Source: a bacterium
GTDB taxonomy: Bacteria; CLD3; SB21
Assembly (NCBI GenBank): GCA_013360215.1
Contig: JABWCP010000045.1
Location: 1-14,627, forward strand
Reading direction: 5' to 3'
Length of the DNA: 14,627 nt
The notes beneath the pieces were generated by a model. That model was not told the DNA's origin, did no database searches, and saw only the letters and a list, made by a program, of their open reading frames with translations. Positions within the stretch are counted from its first letter, which is position 1. Each line of letters opens with the position of its first letter. The position numbers were made by a program, and so were the translations under genes. Shown piece by piece: positions 7,976 to 14,627 of the stretch.

Positions 7976-8077
7976 ATGGATTTACAATCACCGATGATAC
8001 AGACGATACTGGTTATTGCCTCGGGCCTTTTGATGATAGGATTGATACTGACGCTGATTGTTAGTTTTACCGGGTAA
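7976..8077 (+). CDS. Candidate 33-residue single-span membrane peptide ending SFTG
   Basis: A short frame from ATG (7976) to TAA (8075-8077). After a polar start (MDLQSP) it has about 22 hydrophobic residues (I8 to V29, interrupted by small or polar residues such as T, S and G), then S-F-T-G. GCAGG (7967-7971), 4 nt before the ATG, is a weak ribosome site. The last four residues and the last bases (AGTTTTACCGG-N-TAA) match those of the candidate peptide at 1088-1195, while the rest of the sequence differs. This suggests two diverged members of one family of tiny membrane peptides, or coincidence. Its 3' end overlaps the convergent globin gene by 11 nt. No function is known to me; heme or respiratory small subunits are possible only by analogy with the globin next door. 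Confidence 0.45.
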   Translation: MDLQSPMIQTILVIASGLLMIGLILTLIVSFTG

Positions 8078-8540
8078 GTTGAGTTATGTGCGACTCATTT
8101 ACCGAAATACCCAAATCCGTTTCAATCATCGCGACACGTTTTAATATTTGCGTGATCAAATCCATCCAAGCATCATGTATAGCGTCGGAACAATGATTAT
8201 CCGACGACTCTTTTATAGCCGACAACAAAGCGTTCCCCACGTTACGAAAATTGATTACATGTAATCCCAGCATGTGACCCTTTTCTATCACCGCATACAA
8301 TTCATGCCAGGCTCCTTGAGCGTTGGTCGCATTTTTGATCAGGAGCTTCATAAGATGATCAAAATGTTTTTGTTGTTGATCTGAGCAGAACGGCGTGAGG
8401 TGTAAAAACCGCTCATCCAATACGGTCAATCGATTAAAAAATAGAGACGGTACGTTTTTTTTCTCTGCAAATCGCGCGTAGCTGGACAAGATTCTTAATA
8501 CTTTATCTTCGGATGTCAGGAGAGCGGAGGTTATTACCAT
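8067..8540 (-). CDS. Single-domain globin (Vitreoscilla-haemoglobin-like)
   Basis: A 157-residue globin-fold protein, probably a cytoplasmic heme protein that binds O2 or NO. The pattern fits bacterial single-domain globins and the heme domain of flavohaemoglobins: LTSEDKVL...SYARF helix A, LFFNRLTVLD helix B, DQQQKH helix E start, EKGH with H89 as likely proximal (F8) histidine, then NFRNVGNALLSAIKE (G) and DAWMDLITQIL (H), with E140 matching the H-helix Glu of the His-Tyr-Glu triad. No FAD/NAD reductase part follows, and the length equals that of single-domain members. Compared by eye with Vitreoscilla haemoglobin, Tyr B10 is replaced by F35 and the G-helix Tyr by F98, and there is one residue less between H89 and F98, so its chemistry may differ. 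It is divergent from korA and has its own promoter region. Globin family is likely; heme binding is unproven. Confidence 0.75.
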   Translation of the reverse strand: MVITSALLTSEDKVLRILSSYARFAEKKNVPSLFFNRLTVLDERFLHLTPFCSDQQQKHFDHLMKLLIKNATNAQGAWHELYAVIEKGHMLGLHVINFRNVGNALLSAIKESSDNHCSDAIHDAWMDLITQILKRVAMIETDLGISVNESHITQLTR

Positions 8541-8794
8541 GTTTTCTTTGATGGAATAATTAATGGGATAAAAATACGTTTCTTTGGGCAGAGTATAAAA
8601 AAGAGTGGTGCGGTCGGTAAACTACATGAACATGCAGGACTGCAAATCCCGGATACGGCACATGAATATAAAAATCATCAAACTATTCCCGGCTGGCTCT
8701 TGCACTTTTGATGCCTGCGTGTTATGTTGTCCCGATGTAGCAGATTAGACAGGTAAAGTCATGTTATTCATTCTTGGAAAGGTGTTAATGTTAT
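8541..8794. promoter_or_regulatory. Divergent promoter region between globin and korA
   Basis: A 254-nt gap separates the minus-strand globin start from the plus-strand korA start, so promoters for both should lie here. For korA a plausible sigma70-like pair is TTGCAC (8700-8705), a 17-nt spacer and TATGTT (8723-8728), about 66 nt before the ATG. Palindromic TGCAG-ga-CTGCA (8633-8644) is a possible operator. FCB bacteria often use a different -33/-7 consensus, so the promoter call is tentative. No convincing small gene is present. Confidence 0.35.
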
Positions 8795-10630
8795 ATGGCC
8801 GCTGAATCGGTCTTGAATCTGGACGAAGTAACGATCCGCTTAGCCGGTGACTCCGGTGATGGTATGCAGCTTGTCGGTACGGAATTGACGAATGCATCGG
8901 CGTTGCTCGGTAACGATGTCGGCACACTGCCGGATTACCCCGCGGAAATTCGTGCACCCGCCGGTACATTGCCCGGTGTGAGTGGTTTCCAATTGCACAT
9001 CGGAAGTTTTGATATCCATACGCCCGGCGATGAAGTGGACGTCCTAGTCGCGATGAATCCCGCCGCGCTTAAAGCCAATATCAAATCCCTCAAACCCAAC
9101 GGCGTATTGATCGTCAATGCGGAATCGTTTGGCGAACGCGATCTGAAACTGGCCAACTGTGCGACCAATCCGCTCGAGGACGGTACGGTGGACGGTTATC
9201 AGCTTTTTAGAGTGGATATGTCGTCTCATACCAAAGCGGCGCTCAAAGATACGGGGCTTGATCACAAATCCATGGAGCGTTGCAAAAATTTTTTTTCACT
9301 CGGCATGATAGCCTGGTTGTACAATCGTCCGATGGACGGTACGATCAAATTTCTTAAAGAAAAATTTGCCAAAAAGCCTTTACTCGCCGAGTCCAATATC
9401 CTCGCTATGAAAGCGGGTTATGCGTATTGCGAAGCGACAGAAGCCTTTGCTAATTCGTATGAAATCCCTCCGGCCAAGTTACCCGCCGGAAAATATCGCA
9501 ATATCAGCGGAAACGAAGCGATCGCTTTAGGTTTTGTAGCGGCTTCTCAAAAATCGGGATTGGAATTGTTTTTAGGTTCGTACCCGATCACGCCGGCCAG
9601 CGATATTTTGCACGGTCTTGCGAAGTATAAAAATTTTGGCGTTAAAACGTTTCAGGCCGAAGATGAAATCGCGGCGATATGCGCAGCGATCGGCGCTTCA
9701 TTTGCCGGTGAACTTGGCATCACGAGTACGTCCGGCCCCGGTGTCTGTCTCAAAAGCGAAGCTATAGGTCTTGCCGTGATGACCGAGCTTCCGCTGGTCG
9801 TGATCAATGTACAACGCGCCGGTCCGAGCACAGGGCTTCCTACCAAAACCGAACAGTCCGATCTTTTGCAAGCGATGTTTGGACGTAACGGTGAATCGCC
9901 CGTGCCCATCATTGCGGCTTCGCGTCCGGCCGATTGTTTTGAATGCGCCTACGAAGCAGCACGCATTGCAGTCAAATATATGACGCCGGTATTTCTGCTC
10001 GCCGACGGATATATCGGTAATGGCGCCGAACCGTGGCTCATTCCCGATTCCGATAAACTCAACGAATTTTCTGCGCATCGGACGTTCACCGGTGAAAAGT
10101 TTACGCCGTATGTTCGCGATGAAAAAACGCTTGCACGCCCGTGGATTGTACCGGGTACGCCGGGATTCGAACATCGTATCGGCGGCTTGGAGAAAAAAAA
10201 TATCGCCGGTACGGTCAATTACGAACCGGAAAATCATGATTATATGGTGCGCATTCGCGGCGAAAAAGTGAAACGTATCGCGCAGGAGTGGAATCCGTTA
10301 TCAATAGACGGACCGGACTCGGGTGATCTTTTGGTGATCGGTTGGGGCGGTACCTACGGCGCAATTCGTACAGCCGTTGATCGAAGCCGCGAAAAAGGAT
10401 TGAGCGTGTCCCGTATTCATCTGCGTTGGATCAATCCGTTTCCGCAAGATCTTGGCGCGATTCTCAAACGATTCAAACATGTACTGATTCCTGAAATCAA
10501 TCTCGGCCAACTCCGCATGTTGATCCGTGCGGAATATCTCGTGGATGCGATCGGACTCAATAAGGTGACCGGTCAGCCGTTTAGCGTACGTGAAATCGAA
10601 AATAAAATTACGGAAATTTTAAAGAAATAA
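8795..10630 (+). CDS. korA: 2-oxoacid (2-oxoglutarate-type):ferredoxin oxidoreductase, fused gamma-alpha subunit
   Basis: A 611-residue subunit of a CoA-dependent 2-oxoacid:ferredoxin oxidoreductase, which converts 2-oxoglutarate (or a related 2-oxoacid) plus CoA to acyl-CoA and CO2 with reduction of ferredoxin, reversibly. Residues about 12-200 are the gamma domain (GDSGDGM at 18-24); residues about 235-450 are the alpha pyrimidine-binding domain with the family motif YPITPAS (263-269) and RAGPSTGLPTKTEQSDLL (341-358); about 500-610 is alpha domain II. This gamma-alpha fusion with a separate beta subunit is the two-subunit KorAB layout. GGAAAGG (8776-8782) lies 12 nt before the ATG, and the frame matches the family from residue 9. 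The beta gene follows after 67 nt. Substrate choice (2-oxoglutarate rather than pyruvate or branched-chain acids) is inferred from overall similarity, not proven. Confidence 0.93.
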   Translation: MAAESVLNLDEVTIRLAGDSGDGMQLVGTELTNASALLGNDVGTLPDYPAEIRAPAGTLPGVSGFQLHIGSFDIHTPGDEVDVLVAMNPAALKANIKSLKPNGVLIVNAESFGERDLKLANCATNPLEDGTVDGYQLFRVDMSSHTKAALKDTGLDHKSMERCKNFFSLGMIAWLYNRPMDGTIKFLKEKFAKKPLLAESNILAMKAGYAYCEATEAFANSYEIPPAKLPAGKYRNISGNEAIALGFVAASQKSGLELFLGSYPITPASDILHGLAKYKNFGVKTFQAEDEIAAICAAIGASFAGELGITSTSGPGVCLKSEAIGLAVMTELPLVVINVQRAGPSTGLPTKTEQSDLLQAMFGRNGESPVPIIAASRPADCFECAYEAARIAVKYMTPVFLLADGYIGNGAEPWLIPDSDKLNEFSAHRTFTGEKFTPYVRDEKTLARPWIVPGTPGFEHRIGGLEKKNIAGTVNYEPENHDYMVRIRGEKVKRIAQEWNPLSIDGPDSGDLLVIGWGGTYGAIRTAVDRSREKGLSVSRIHLRWINPFPQDLGAILKRFKHVLIPEINLGQLRMLIRAEYLVDAIGLNKVTGQPFSVREIENKITEILKK

Positions 10631-10697
10631 TTTTTCTGCCCGATCGTTGTTAATAACGTCGCGGTGCAGAGTTAAGAAAAAGAAGCAGGTTTATACG

Positions 10698-11723
10698 ATG
10701 GTACAGGATATCAAACCCGTTTACGCAAAAAAAGATTTTGAATCCGATCAGGAAATTCGCTGGTGCCCGGGATGCGGCGACTACTCCATCTTGGCACAAG
10801 TACAGCGTACCTTGCCGGAATTTCAAACACAAAAAGAAAAATATGTATTTGTGTCGGGCATCGGTTGTTCCAGCCGCTTTCCGTATTATATGAATACCTA
10901 CGGATTTCACTCGATTCACGGGCGCGCGCCCGCGATTGCAACCGGCATCAAAGCCGCCAATCCGGAACTGACCGTGTTTGTCATCAGCGGCGACGGGGAT
11001 TCGCTGTCCATCGGCGGTAACCATTTTCTGCACGTTTTGCGACGTAATTTGGATATCAATTATCTGCTGTTTAATAACCGGATTTATGGATTGACCAAAG
11101 GTCAATATTCGCCGACTTCCGAAACGGGCAAAATTACCAAATCCACGCCGATGGGCTCACTGGAACATCCGCTTAATCCTTTATCCGTAGCACTCGGTGC
11201 CGGAGCGACATTCGTAGCACGCGCGATGGATCGTGATCCCAAAGGACTTCAGGATGTGATTCGCGCGGCGATCAAACACCGCGGTACGTCGTTCGTCGAA
11301 GTATACCAAAATTGCAATATATTCAACGACGGCGCGTTTGAACATTTAACGGAAAAAGACACCAAACCCGATAATACGATATGGCTTGAGCATGGCAAAC
11401 CGCTTGTGTTTGGTGCCAAAAAAAATAAAGGGATTCGCCTTGACGGATTCAAACCCGTTGTTGTCAATCTGGAAGACGGTTCGAGCTCTGTCAACGATCT
11501 GCTCGTGCACGATATGCACAATACGGATCCGGTGATGGCATTTATATACAGCCAGATGACCGAAGCGCCGGGACTTCCTACACCGATCGGTGTTTTCCGC
11601 AGCATACAAAAAAGTTGTTATGAGGAAGATATGCGTACTCAGATCGCCTTGGCTAAAGACAAAATGGGACCCGGTGATCTGAAAAAACTTTTGCATAAAG
11701 GCGATACGTGGACGGTCGAATAA
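10698..11723 (+). CDS. korB: 2-oxoacid:ferredoxin oxidoreductase beta subunit (TPP and Fe-S binding)
   Basis: The 341-residue beta subunit that pairs with the upstream KorA. It carries thiamine diphosphate in GDGDSLSIGGNH (from 98) and NNRIYGLTKGQ (126-136), and one [4Fe-4S] cluster. Likely cluster ligands are C23 and C26 (WCPGCG), C57 (GIGCSSR) and C206 (YQNCN); these spacings (3, 31, 149) are close to those known for the Sulfolobus two-subunit enzyme. There is no delta (two-cluster ferredoxin) subunit, as expected for the KorAB type. The ATG at 10698 is chosen because AGCAGG (10684-10689) lies 8 nt before it and the family begins here; a 17-codon upstream extension from a TTG is unlikely. 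Cytoplasmic. The C-terminal part (about 230-341) is less conserved but typical in length. Confidence 0.93.
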   Translation: MVQDIKPVYAKKDFESDQEIRWCPGCGDYSILAQVQRTLPEFQTQKEKYVFVSGIGCSSRFPYYMNTYGFHSIHGRAPAIATGIKAANPELTVFVISGDGDSLSIGGNHFLHVLRRNLDINYLLFNNRIYGLTKGQYSPTSETGKITKSTPMGSLEHPLNPLSVALGAGATFVARAMDRDPKGLQDVIRAAIKHRGTSFVEVYQNCNIFNDGAFEHLTEKDTKPDNTIWLEHGKPLVFGAKKNKGIRLDGFKPVVVNLEDGSSSVNDLLVHDMHNTDPVMAFIYSQMTEAPGLPTPIGVFRSIQKSCYEEDMRTQIALAKDKMGPGDLKKLLHKGDTWTVE

Positions 11724-11765
11724 CGACCCCCGTGGGCTTTGGGATTTTGAAAAGGAGAGTTGATC

Positions 11766-12743
11766 ATGAAAAAAGGAAAAATTAGCATAACGTTAGCCGG
11801 TCTTTGTTTTTTGTCGTTTACCGGTTGCGGCAAATCGGAATGGGTGACATTTTCCGATACTAAAAAAGATCAAATCACTTCCATCGTCGAGAGCGGTGCG
11901 TCCATTTGGTATGGTACGCGCACCGGTCTTGTACAGTTTGACAAAGCCACCGAAAAACGTAAAGTCTATACCGTCAATAACGGCCTGCCGGATAACGATA
12001 TCAAATATGTGACCCGCGATGTAAAAGGTAAAATATGGATCGGTACGAACCTTGGTTTGTCTTCTTTTGACGGTCAAAACTGGGACGTTTATTCCACCGC
12101 CGAATCGAAATTGCCCGGCGATTTGATCAATGGTATCGCGTTTGAGAATACGACAGTGTGGGCGGCAACGGGCGGAGGACTTGGGCGCTTCGACGGCACC
12201 GAATGGACGCCGTACACCCATACCAATTCCGGTCTTTTGGATGACGTGGCTCAATGCGTTGTCGTGGATGCAGCCGGAAATAAATGGATCGGCACACAAG
12301 ACGGCGGCGTATTCAAATTTAAAGACACGACATGGGTTGGTTACGATACGACGTCCTATAGCCCTATCAAAATGCCGGTGGTCAATATCAAAAGTATTGC
12401 GATCGAAAAATCAGGCATCATATGGCTTGGTTCGGCGCGCGGTCTGATGCGATTTGATGGAAAAAAAATAGAACTGTATAATACGACGAACTCCGGCATT
12501 CCGGATAATCTTATTCGGGGTTTGGCGATTGACGGCACCGGGAACAAATGGATCGCTACGACCAAAGGCCTTGTCAAGTTTGACGGGACAAAGTGGACTA
12601 CATATACTATTGCCAATTCGAAACTACCGGCGGATCGTGTGACGGCAGTTTTCGTCGGCGATAAAGATCATATTTGGGTGGGCTGCGAAGGCTGGGGACT
12701 CACGGTATTCAGAGAAACCGGCGTGACATTGACAGAAGAGTAA
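11766..12743 (+). CDS. Lipoprotein with a two-component-regulator-type seven-bladed beta-propeller
   Basis: A 325-residue predicted lipoprotein: lysine-rich start, hydrophobic core and lipobox F-T-G-C21. The rest is a run of about 40-residue repeats of the Reg_prop type, each like [KI]-W-[IL]-G-T-x-x-G-L-x-x-F-D-G followed by W-x-x-Y and N-S-G-[IL]-P-D. I count six full repeats plus a seventh partial one (DHIWVGCEGWGLTVF); the N-terminal EWVTFS could complete that blade and close a seven-bladed ring. In other proteins such propellers form the periplasmic sensor of hybrid histidine kinases; here no kinase or membrane helix is attached, so a binding or sensing lipoprotein is all that can be said. 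AAGGAG (11752-11757), 8 nt before ATG 11766, fixes the start and rules out the TTG at 11760. It lies 42 nt after korB and only 4 nt before hrcA, suggesting co-transcription. Confidence 0.88.
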   Translation: MKKGKISITLAGLCFLSFTGCGKSEWVTFSDTKKDQITSIVESGASIWYGTRTGLVQFDKATEKRKVYTVNNGLPDNDIKYVTRDVKGKIWIGTNLGLSSFDGQNWDVYSTAESKLPGDLINGIAFENTTVWAATGGGLGRFDGTEWTPYTHTNSGLLDDVAQCVVVDAAGNKWIGTQDGGVFKFKDTTWVGYDTTSYSPIKMPVVNIKSIAIEKSGIIWLGSARGLMRFDGKKIELYNTTNSGIPDNLIRGLAIDGTGNKWIATTKGLVKFDGTKWTTYTIANSKLPADRVTAVFVGDKDHIWVGCEGWGLTVFRETGVTLTEE

Positions 12744-12747
12744 TGCG

Positions 12748-13803
12748 ATGATACCTCTCTCAGAACGCGAATACATTGTGTTACGCAAAATCGTTCAATC
12801 GTTTATCGAAAACGGAACGCCGATAGGTTCACGCACGTTGTCCAAAATTTTGCCGTGGGAATTGAGTGCGGCGACGATACGTAACATTATGGCGGATCTG
12901 GAAGACAAGGGCTTACTTACGCATCCGCACACATCGGCCGGTCGTATTCCTACGGATCGAGCATACCGCGCGTATGTGGATGCGATGGCGGGGCCGATAT
13001 CGTTACCGGCTGAAGACATGGCGACAATATCGGATGCCGTACTGGCGCTCGCACGTGACATTTCGCGCATACAAGACGGTGTTGATGAGATTTTATATCA
13101 CTCCTCCAGAGCCTTGGCCAAAATTTCTAACGAACTCGGCATTATCCTCGCACCCCAATTTCATCAGAGCGTATTTGATCGAATGCGGTTTTCGGAAGTT
13201 GCACACGACCGGGTATTGATCGAACTTTCCCTGCGTAGCGGATTTGTCAAAACGGTTATTCTGGATGTGCGTGACAGTTTGTCGCGTGAACACTTGCACG
13301 AGATCAGCTTGGCCATCAACGAACGCCTGAGCGGTCTCACCGTAGATGAAATTCGCAAATCATTCGGCGAACGACTCCGGGATTTACGTTATCGTTTCAG
13401 TGACCGCCAAGAAGCGTTGGTACGTGTGTTGCTCAATTCGGCGGCGCAGTTATTTAATTTTAGCACGCGTCAGTCTGTGACGATGGCAGGAACGAATAAT
13501 ATTTTAGCCAAACCGGATTTTGTCGGGCGTACGGAGATGCAGACAATGTTTGCATTACTGGAGGAAAAAGAGCGCGTAGCGGGTATCTTGGCCGAGCGTT
13601 CGTCGGACCGCGTAACAGTGACGATCGGGGAAGAGAATGGTGTATCTTCGATCAACGGTTGCAGCATCATCACGGCGCCTTACCGTATGGGTGAAGGCAC
13701 CGGAACCGTGGGCATCATCGGTCCTAAACGTATGCCGTATGAAAAACTAATTCCGCTCGTCGAACATACAGCCCGTGTATTGGATAAAGCTTTTTCAATT
13801 TAA
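12748..13803 (+). CDS. hrcA: Heat-inducible transcription repressor HrcA
   Basis: A 351-residue HrcA, the repressor that binds the CIRCE operator (TTAGCACTC-N9-GAGTGCTAA) of chaperone genes and is kept active by GroEL. The N-terminal winged helix is classical (LSEREYIVLRKIVQSFIENG, GSRTLS, LSAATIRNIMADLEDKGLL, HTSAGRIPTDRAYRAYV, residues 4-74), followed by the GAF-like and dimerisation core and the conserved end IIGPKRMPYEKLIPLVEHTARVL. Length is normal. The ATG is 4 nt after the propeller-lipoprotein stop; AGAAGAG within the end of that gene is the probable ribosome site. grpE follows after 45 nt, the common hrcA-grpE order. No CIRCE copy is visible in the window, so its targets, perhaps groESL, lie elsewhere. 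Confidence 0.97.
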   Translation: MIPLSEREYIVLRKIVQSFIENGTPIGSRTLSKILPWELSAATIRNIMADLEDKGLLTHPHTSAGRIPTDRAYRAYVDAMAGPISLPAEDMATISDAVLALARDISRIQDGVDEILYHSSRALAKISNELGIILAPQFHQSVFDRMRFSEVAHDRVLIELSLRSGFVKTVILDVRDSLSREHLHEISLAINERLSGLTVDEIRKSFGERLRDLRYRFSDRQEALVRVLLNSAAQLFNFSTRQSVTMAGTNNILAKPDFVGRTEMQTMFALLEEKERVAGILAERSSDRVTVTIGEENGVSSINGCSIITAPYRMGEGTGTVGIIGPKRMPYEKLIPLVEHTARVLDKAFSI

Positions 13804-13848
13804 ACTAATAACTATTTCACCAACTAATTAAAACACGTTTTTAAAACT

Positions 13849-14445
13849 ATGTCTGACAGTCCGTCTCCCGTATCCGAAGAAACACCCGTCGTAGAAAATA
13901 CGACCGCTAATGAAACCGTAGCATCCGCGTCGGAAGATCTGGATGCAATGGAAAAACCTGCCGAGGAACAAGCTAAAATAGAAACCCCGGATTATGAAAC
14001 CCAGATCGCTGCGCTGAAAGATCAACTGGTGCGTGCGCTGGCGGATCATGATAATTTCAGAAAACGTAAAGCCAAAGAATTTCAGGAACTCATCCTGACC
14101 GCCAATGAACGGTTGTTGACGGATATTCTTCCTGTGCTGGATGATATGGAACGCGCAATGAAAGCAGCAAAAGATGTACCTACGGATGATCCCAAGGTGC
14201 AGCAATTTGTACAAGGCTTTGAATTTATCTATAAAAAGACGATTAAGATACTGACGGAAAAAGGTTTAAAGCCTATGGAGTCGGTCGGAAAAATATTGGA
14301 TCCCAATCTGCACGATGCATTGATGCAGCTGGATATGCCGGACAAAGAATCCAATACCATCGTGGACGAGCATGAAAAAGGTTATTATCTCAACGATAAA
14401 GTCATTCGTCATGCCAAAGTGATCGTCAGTAAAAAACCGGAATAA
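13849..14445 (+). CDS. grpE: Nucleotide exchange factor GrpE
   Basis: A 198-residue GrpE, the co-chaperone that makes DnaK release ADP. Residues 1-45 are an acidic, disordered-looking tail; about 48-95 form the long coiled-coil helix (QIAALKDQLVRALADHDNFRKRKAKE, a GrpE hallmark); then the four-helix part (LLTDILPVLDDMERAM) and the C-terminal beta domain ending with the signature DPNLHDALM...GYYLNDKVIRHAKVIV. Length and order are normal. There is no recognisable Shine-Dalgarno in the AT-rich 45-nt leader, a common feature in FCB bacteria. dnaJ and dnaK do not follow: a tRNA gene starts 18 nt after the stop, so the usual chaperone cluster is interrupted here. Confidence 0.97.
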   Translation: MSDSPSPVSEETPVVENTTANETVASASEDLDAMEKPAEEQAKIETPDYETQIAALKDQLVRALADHDNFRKRKAKEFQELILTANERLLTDILPVLDDMERAMKAAKDVPTDDPKVQQFVQGFEFIYKKTIKILTEKGLKPMESVGKILDPNLHDALMQLDMPDKESNTIVDEHEKGYYLNDKVIRHAKVIVSKKPE

Positions 14446-14463
14446 GTTTTTTATTCGATATTC

Positions 14464-14537
14464 GCCCTCGTAGCTCAGCTGGATAGAGCAGCGGTTTCCT
14501 AAACCGTTGGTCGCACGTTCAAATCGTGTCGAGGGTA
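14464..14537 (+). tRNA. tRNA-Arg (anticodon CCU)
   Basis: A complete 74-nt cloverleaf. The acceptor stem is GCCCTCG / CGAGGGT, with G-U at the first pair; the D stem is GCTC/GAGC with an AGCTGGATA loop; the anticodon stem is GCGGT/ACCGT (G-U at its base) with loop TTCCTAA, anticodon CCT at 14498-14500, which reads AGG (Arg); the T stem is GCACG/CGTGT with loop TTCAAAT. The discriminator is A and CCA is not encoded (CAA follows). It is 18 nt after grpE and may share its transcript. The last nine bases (14529-14537) are also the first bases of the tandem repeat that follows. Confidence 0.96.
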
Positions 14538-14627
14538 CAATCAGCAGAAGATCAATGGTCGTCACGCCAACGGCGTGATCGAGGGTACAATCAGCAGAAG
14601 ATCAATGGTCGTCACGCCAACGGCGTG
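14529..14627 (+). repeat. Two tandem copies of a 50-bp repeat starting in the tRNA 3' end
   Basis: The sequence from 14529 repeats exactly with a period of 50: copy 1 is 14529-14578 and copy 2 is 14579-14627, the last base being cut by the window edge. Every comparable base is identical. Each copy begins TCGAGGGTA, the 3' strand of the tRNA acceptor stem, and ends with a perfect hairpin TCACGCC-AAC-GGCGTGA (14562-14578; second at 14612-14627, incomplete). No T tract follows the hairpin, so it is not a classical terminator. The repeat could be a longer array outside the window, a partial tRNA duplication, or an assembly artefact at a contig end. Confidence 0.9.

Noticed and set aside
8625-8747. 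Cysteine-containing 40-codon frame (starting ATG AAC ATG) in the globin-korA gap
   Set aside because: There is no ribosome site, no recognisable domain, and it runs through the likely korA promoter; it looks like a chance frame.
9698-10237. Minus-strand open frame of 179 codons opposite korA
   Set aside because: It is a shadow of the conserved korA alpha domain, with a composition typical of antisense frames.
10631-10697. Possible terminator between korA and korB
   Set aside because: Only a 4-bp CGTT/AACG pairing with no T tract is visible; the two subunit genes are expected to be co-transcribed.
14529-14627. Tandem repeat considered as a CRISPR array
   Set aside because: The period is 50 bp with no variable spacer: the whole unit is identical between copies, and no cas gene is near.

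Overview
The window looks like chromosomal DNA from a free-living bacterium of the Fibrobacterota-Chlorobiota-Bacteroidota (FCB) superphylum. The main evidence is a giant secreted protease with a C-terminal type A type IX secretion (T9SS) sorting domain of the 'NYPNPFNPTTTIRYD' kind, common in Ignavibacteria, Calditrichota, KSB1 and similar lineages. GEVED and cadherin-like repeats, 'two-component regulator propeller' repeats and a fused KorA-type 2-oxoacid:ferredoxin oxidoreductase fit the same setting. I cannot name the genus. No phage, insertion sequence or CRISPR array is visible.

Layout. (1) Positions 2-1013 hold the 3' end of a sensor histidine kinase and its NarL/LuxR-type response regulator. 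(2) Positions 1014-1339 are a mostly non-coding gap with a weak terminator, a candidate 35-residue single-span membrane peptide and a perfect 7-4-7 inverted repeat. (3) Positions 1340-6984 are a TPR-like lipoprotein followed 5 nt later by a 1686-residue thermolysin-like (M4) protease with three GEVED-type and about four cadherin-like repeats and a T9SS tail. (4) Positions 7074-7872 are a small outer-membrane beta-barrel protein and a good rho-independent terminator. (5) Positions 7976-8540 hold a second tiny single-span peptide, ending in the same four residues (SFTG) as the first, and a convergent minus-strand single-domain globin. (6) From 8795 to the end all genes run on the plus strand with short gaps: korA, korB, a seven-bladed propeller lipoprotein, hrcA, grpE and tRNA-Arg(CCU). 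The last 99 bases are two copies of a 50-bp direct repeat that starts inside the 3' end of the tRNA.

How the genes fit together. The two-component pair senses an unknown signal. The lipoprotein-protease pair and the beta-barrel protein are cell-envelope or secreted functions. KorAB gives ferredoxin-linked 2-oxoacid metabolism, typical of anaerobic or microaerophilic life, and the divergent globin beside it may handle O2 or NO that would damage its Fe-S cluster (inference). HrcA and GrpE are heat-shock repressor and DnaK nucleotide-exchange factor; dnaK and dnaJ are not in the window.

The points most worth a second look are the two SFTG-ending micro-ORFs, the tandem repeat built on the tRNA end (biological or an assembly artefact at a contig end), and the globin that appears to lack the usual Tyr B10 and Tyr G5. 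I did not find a clearly new multi-gene system.
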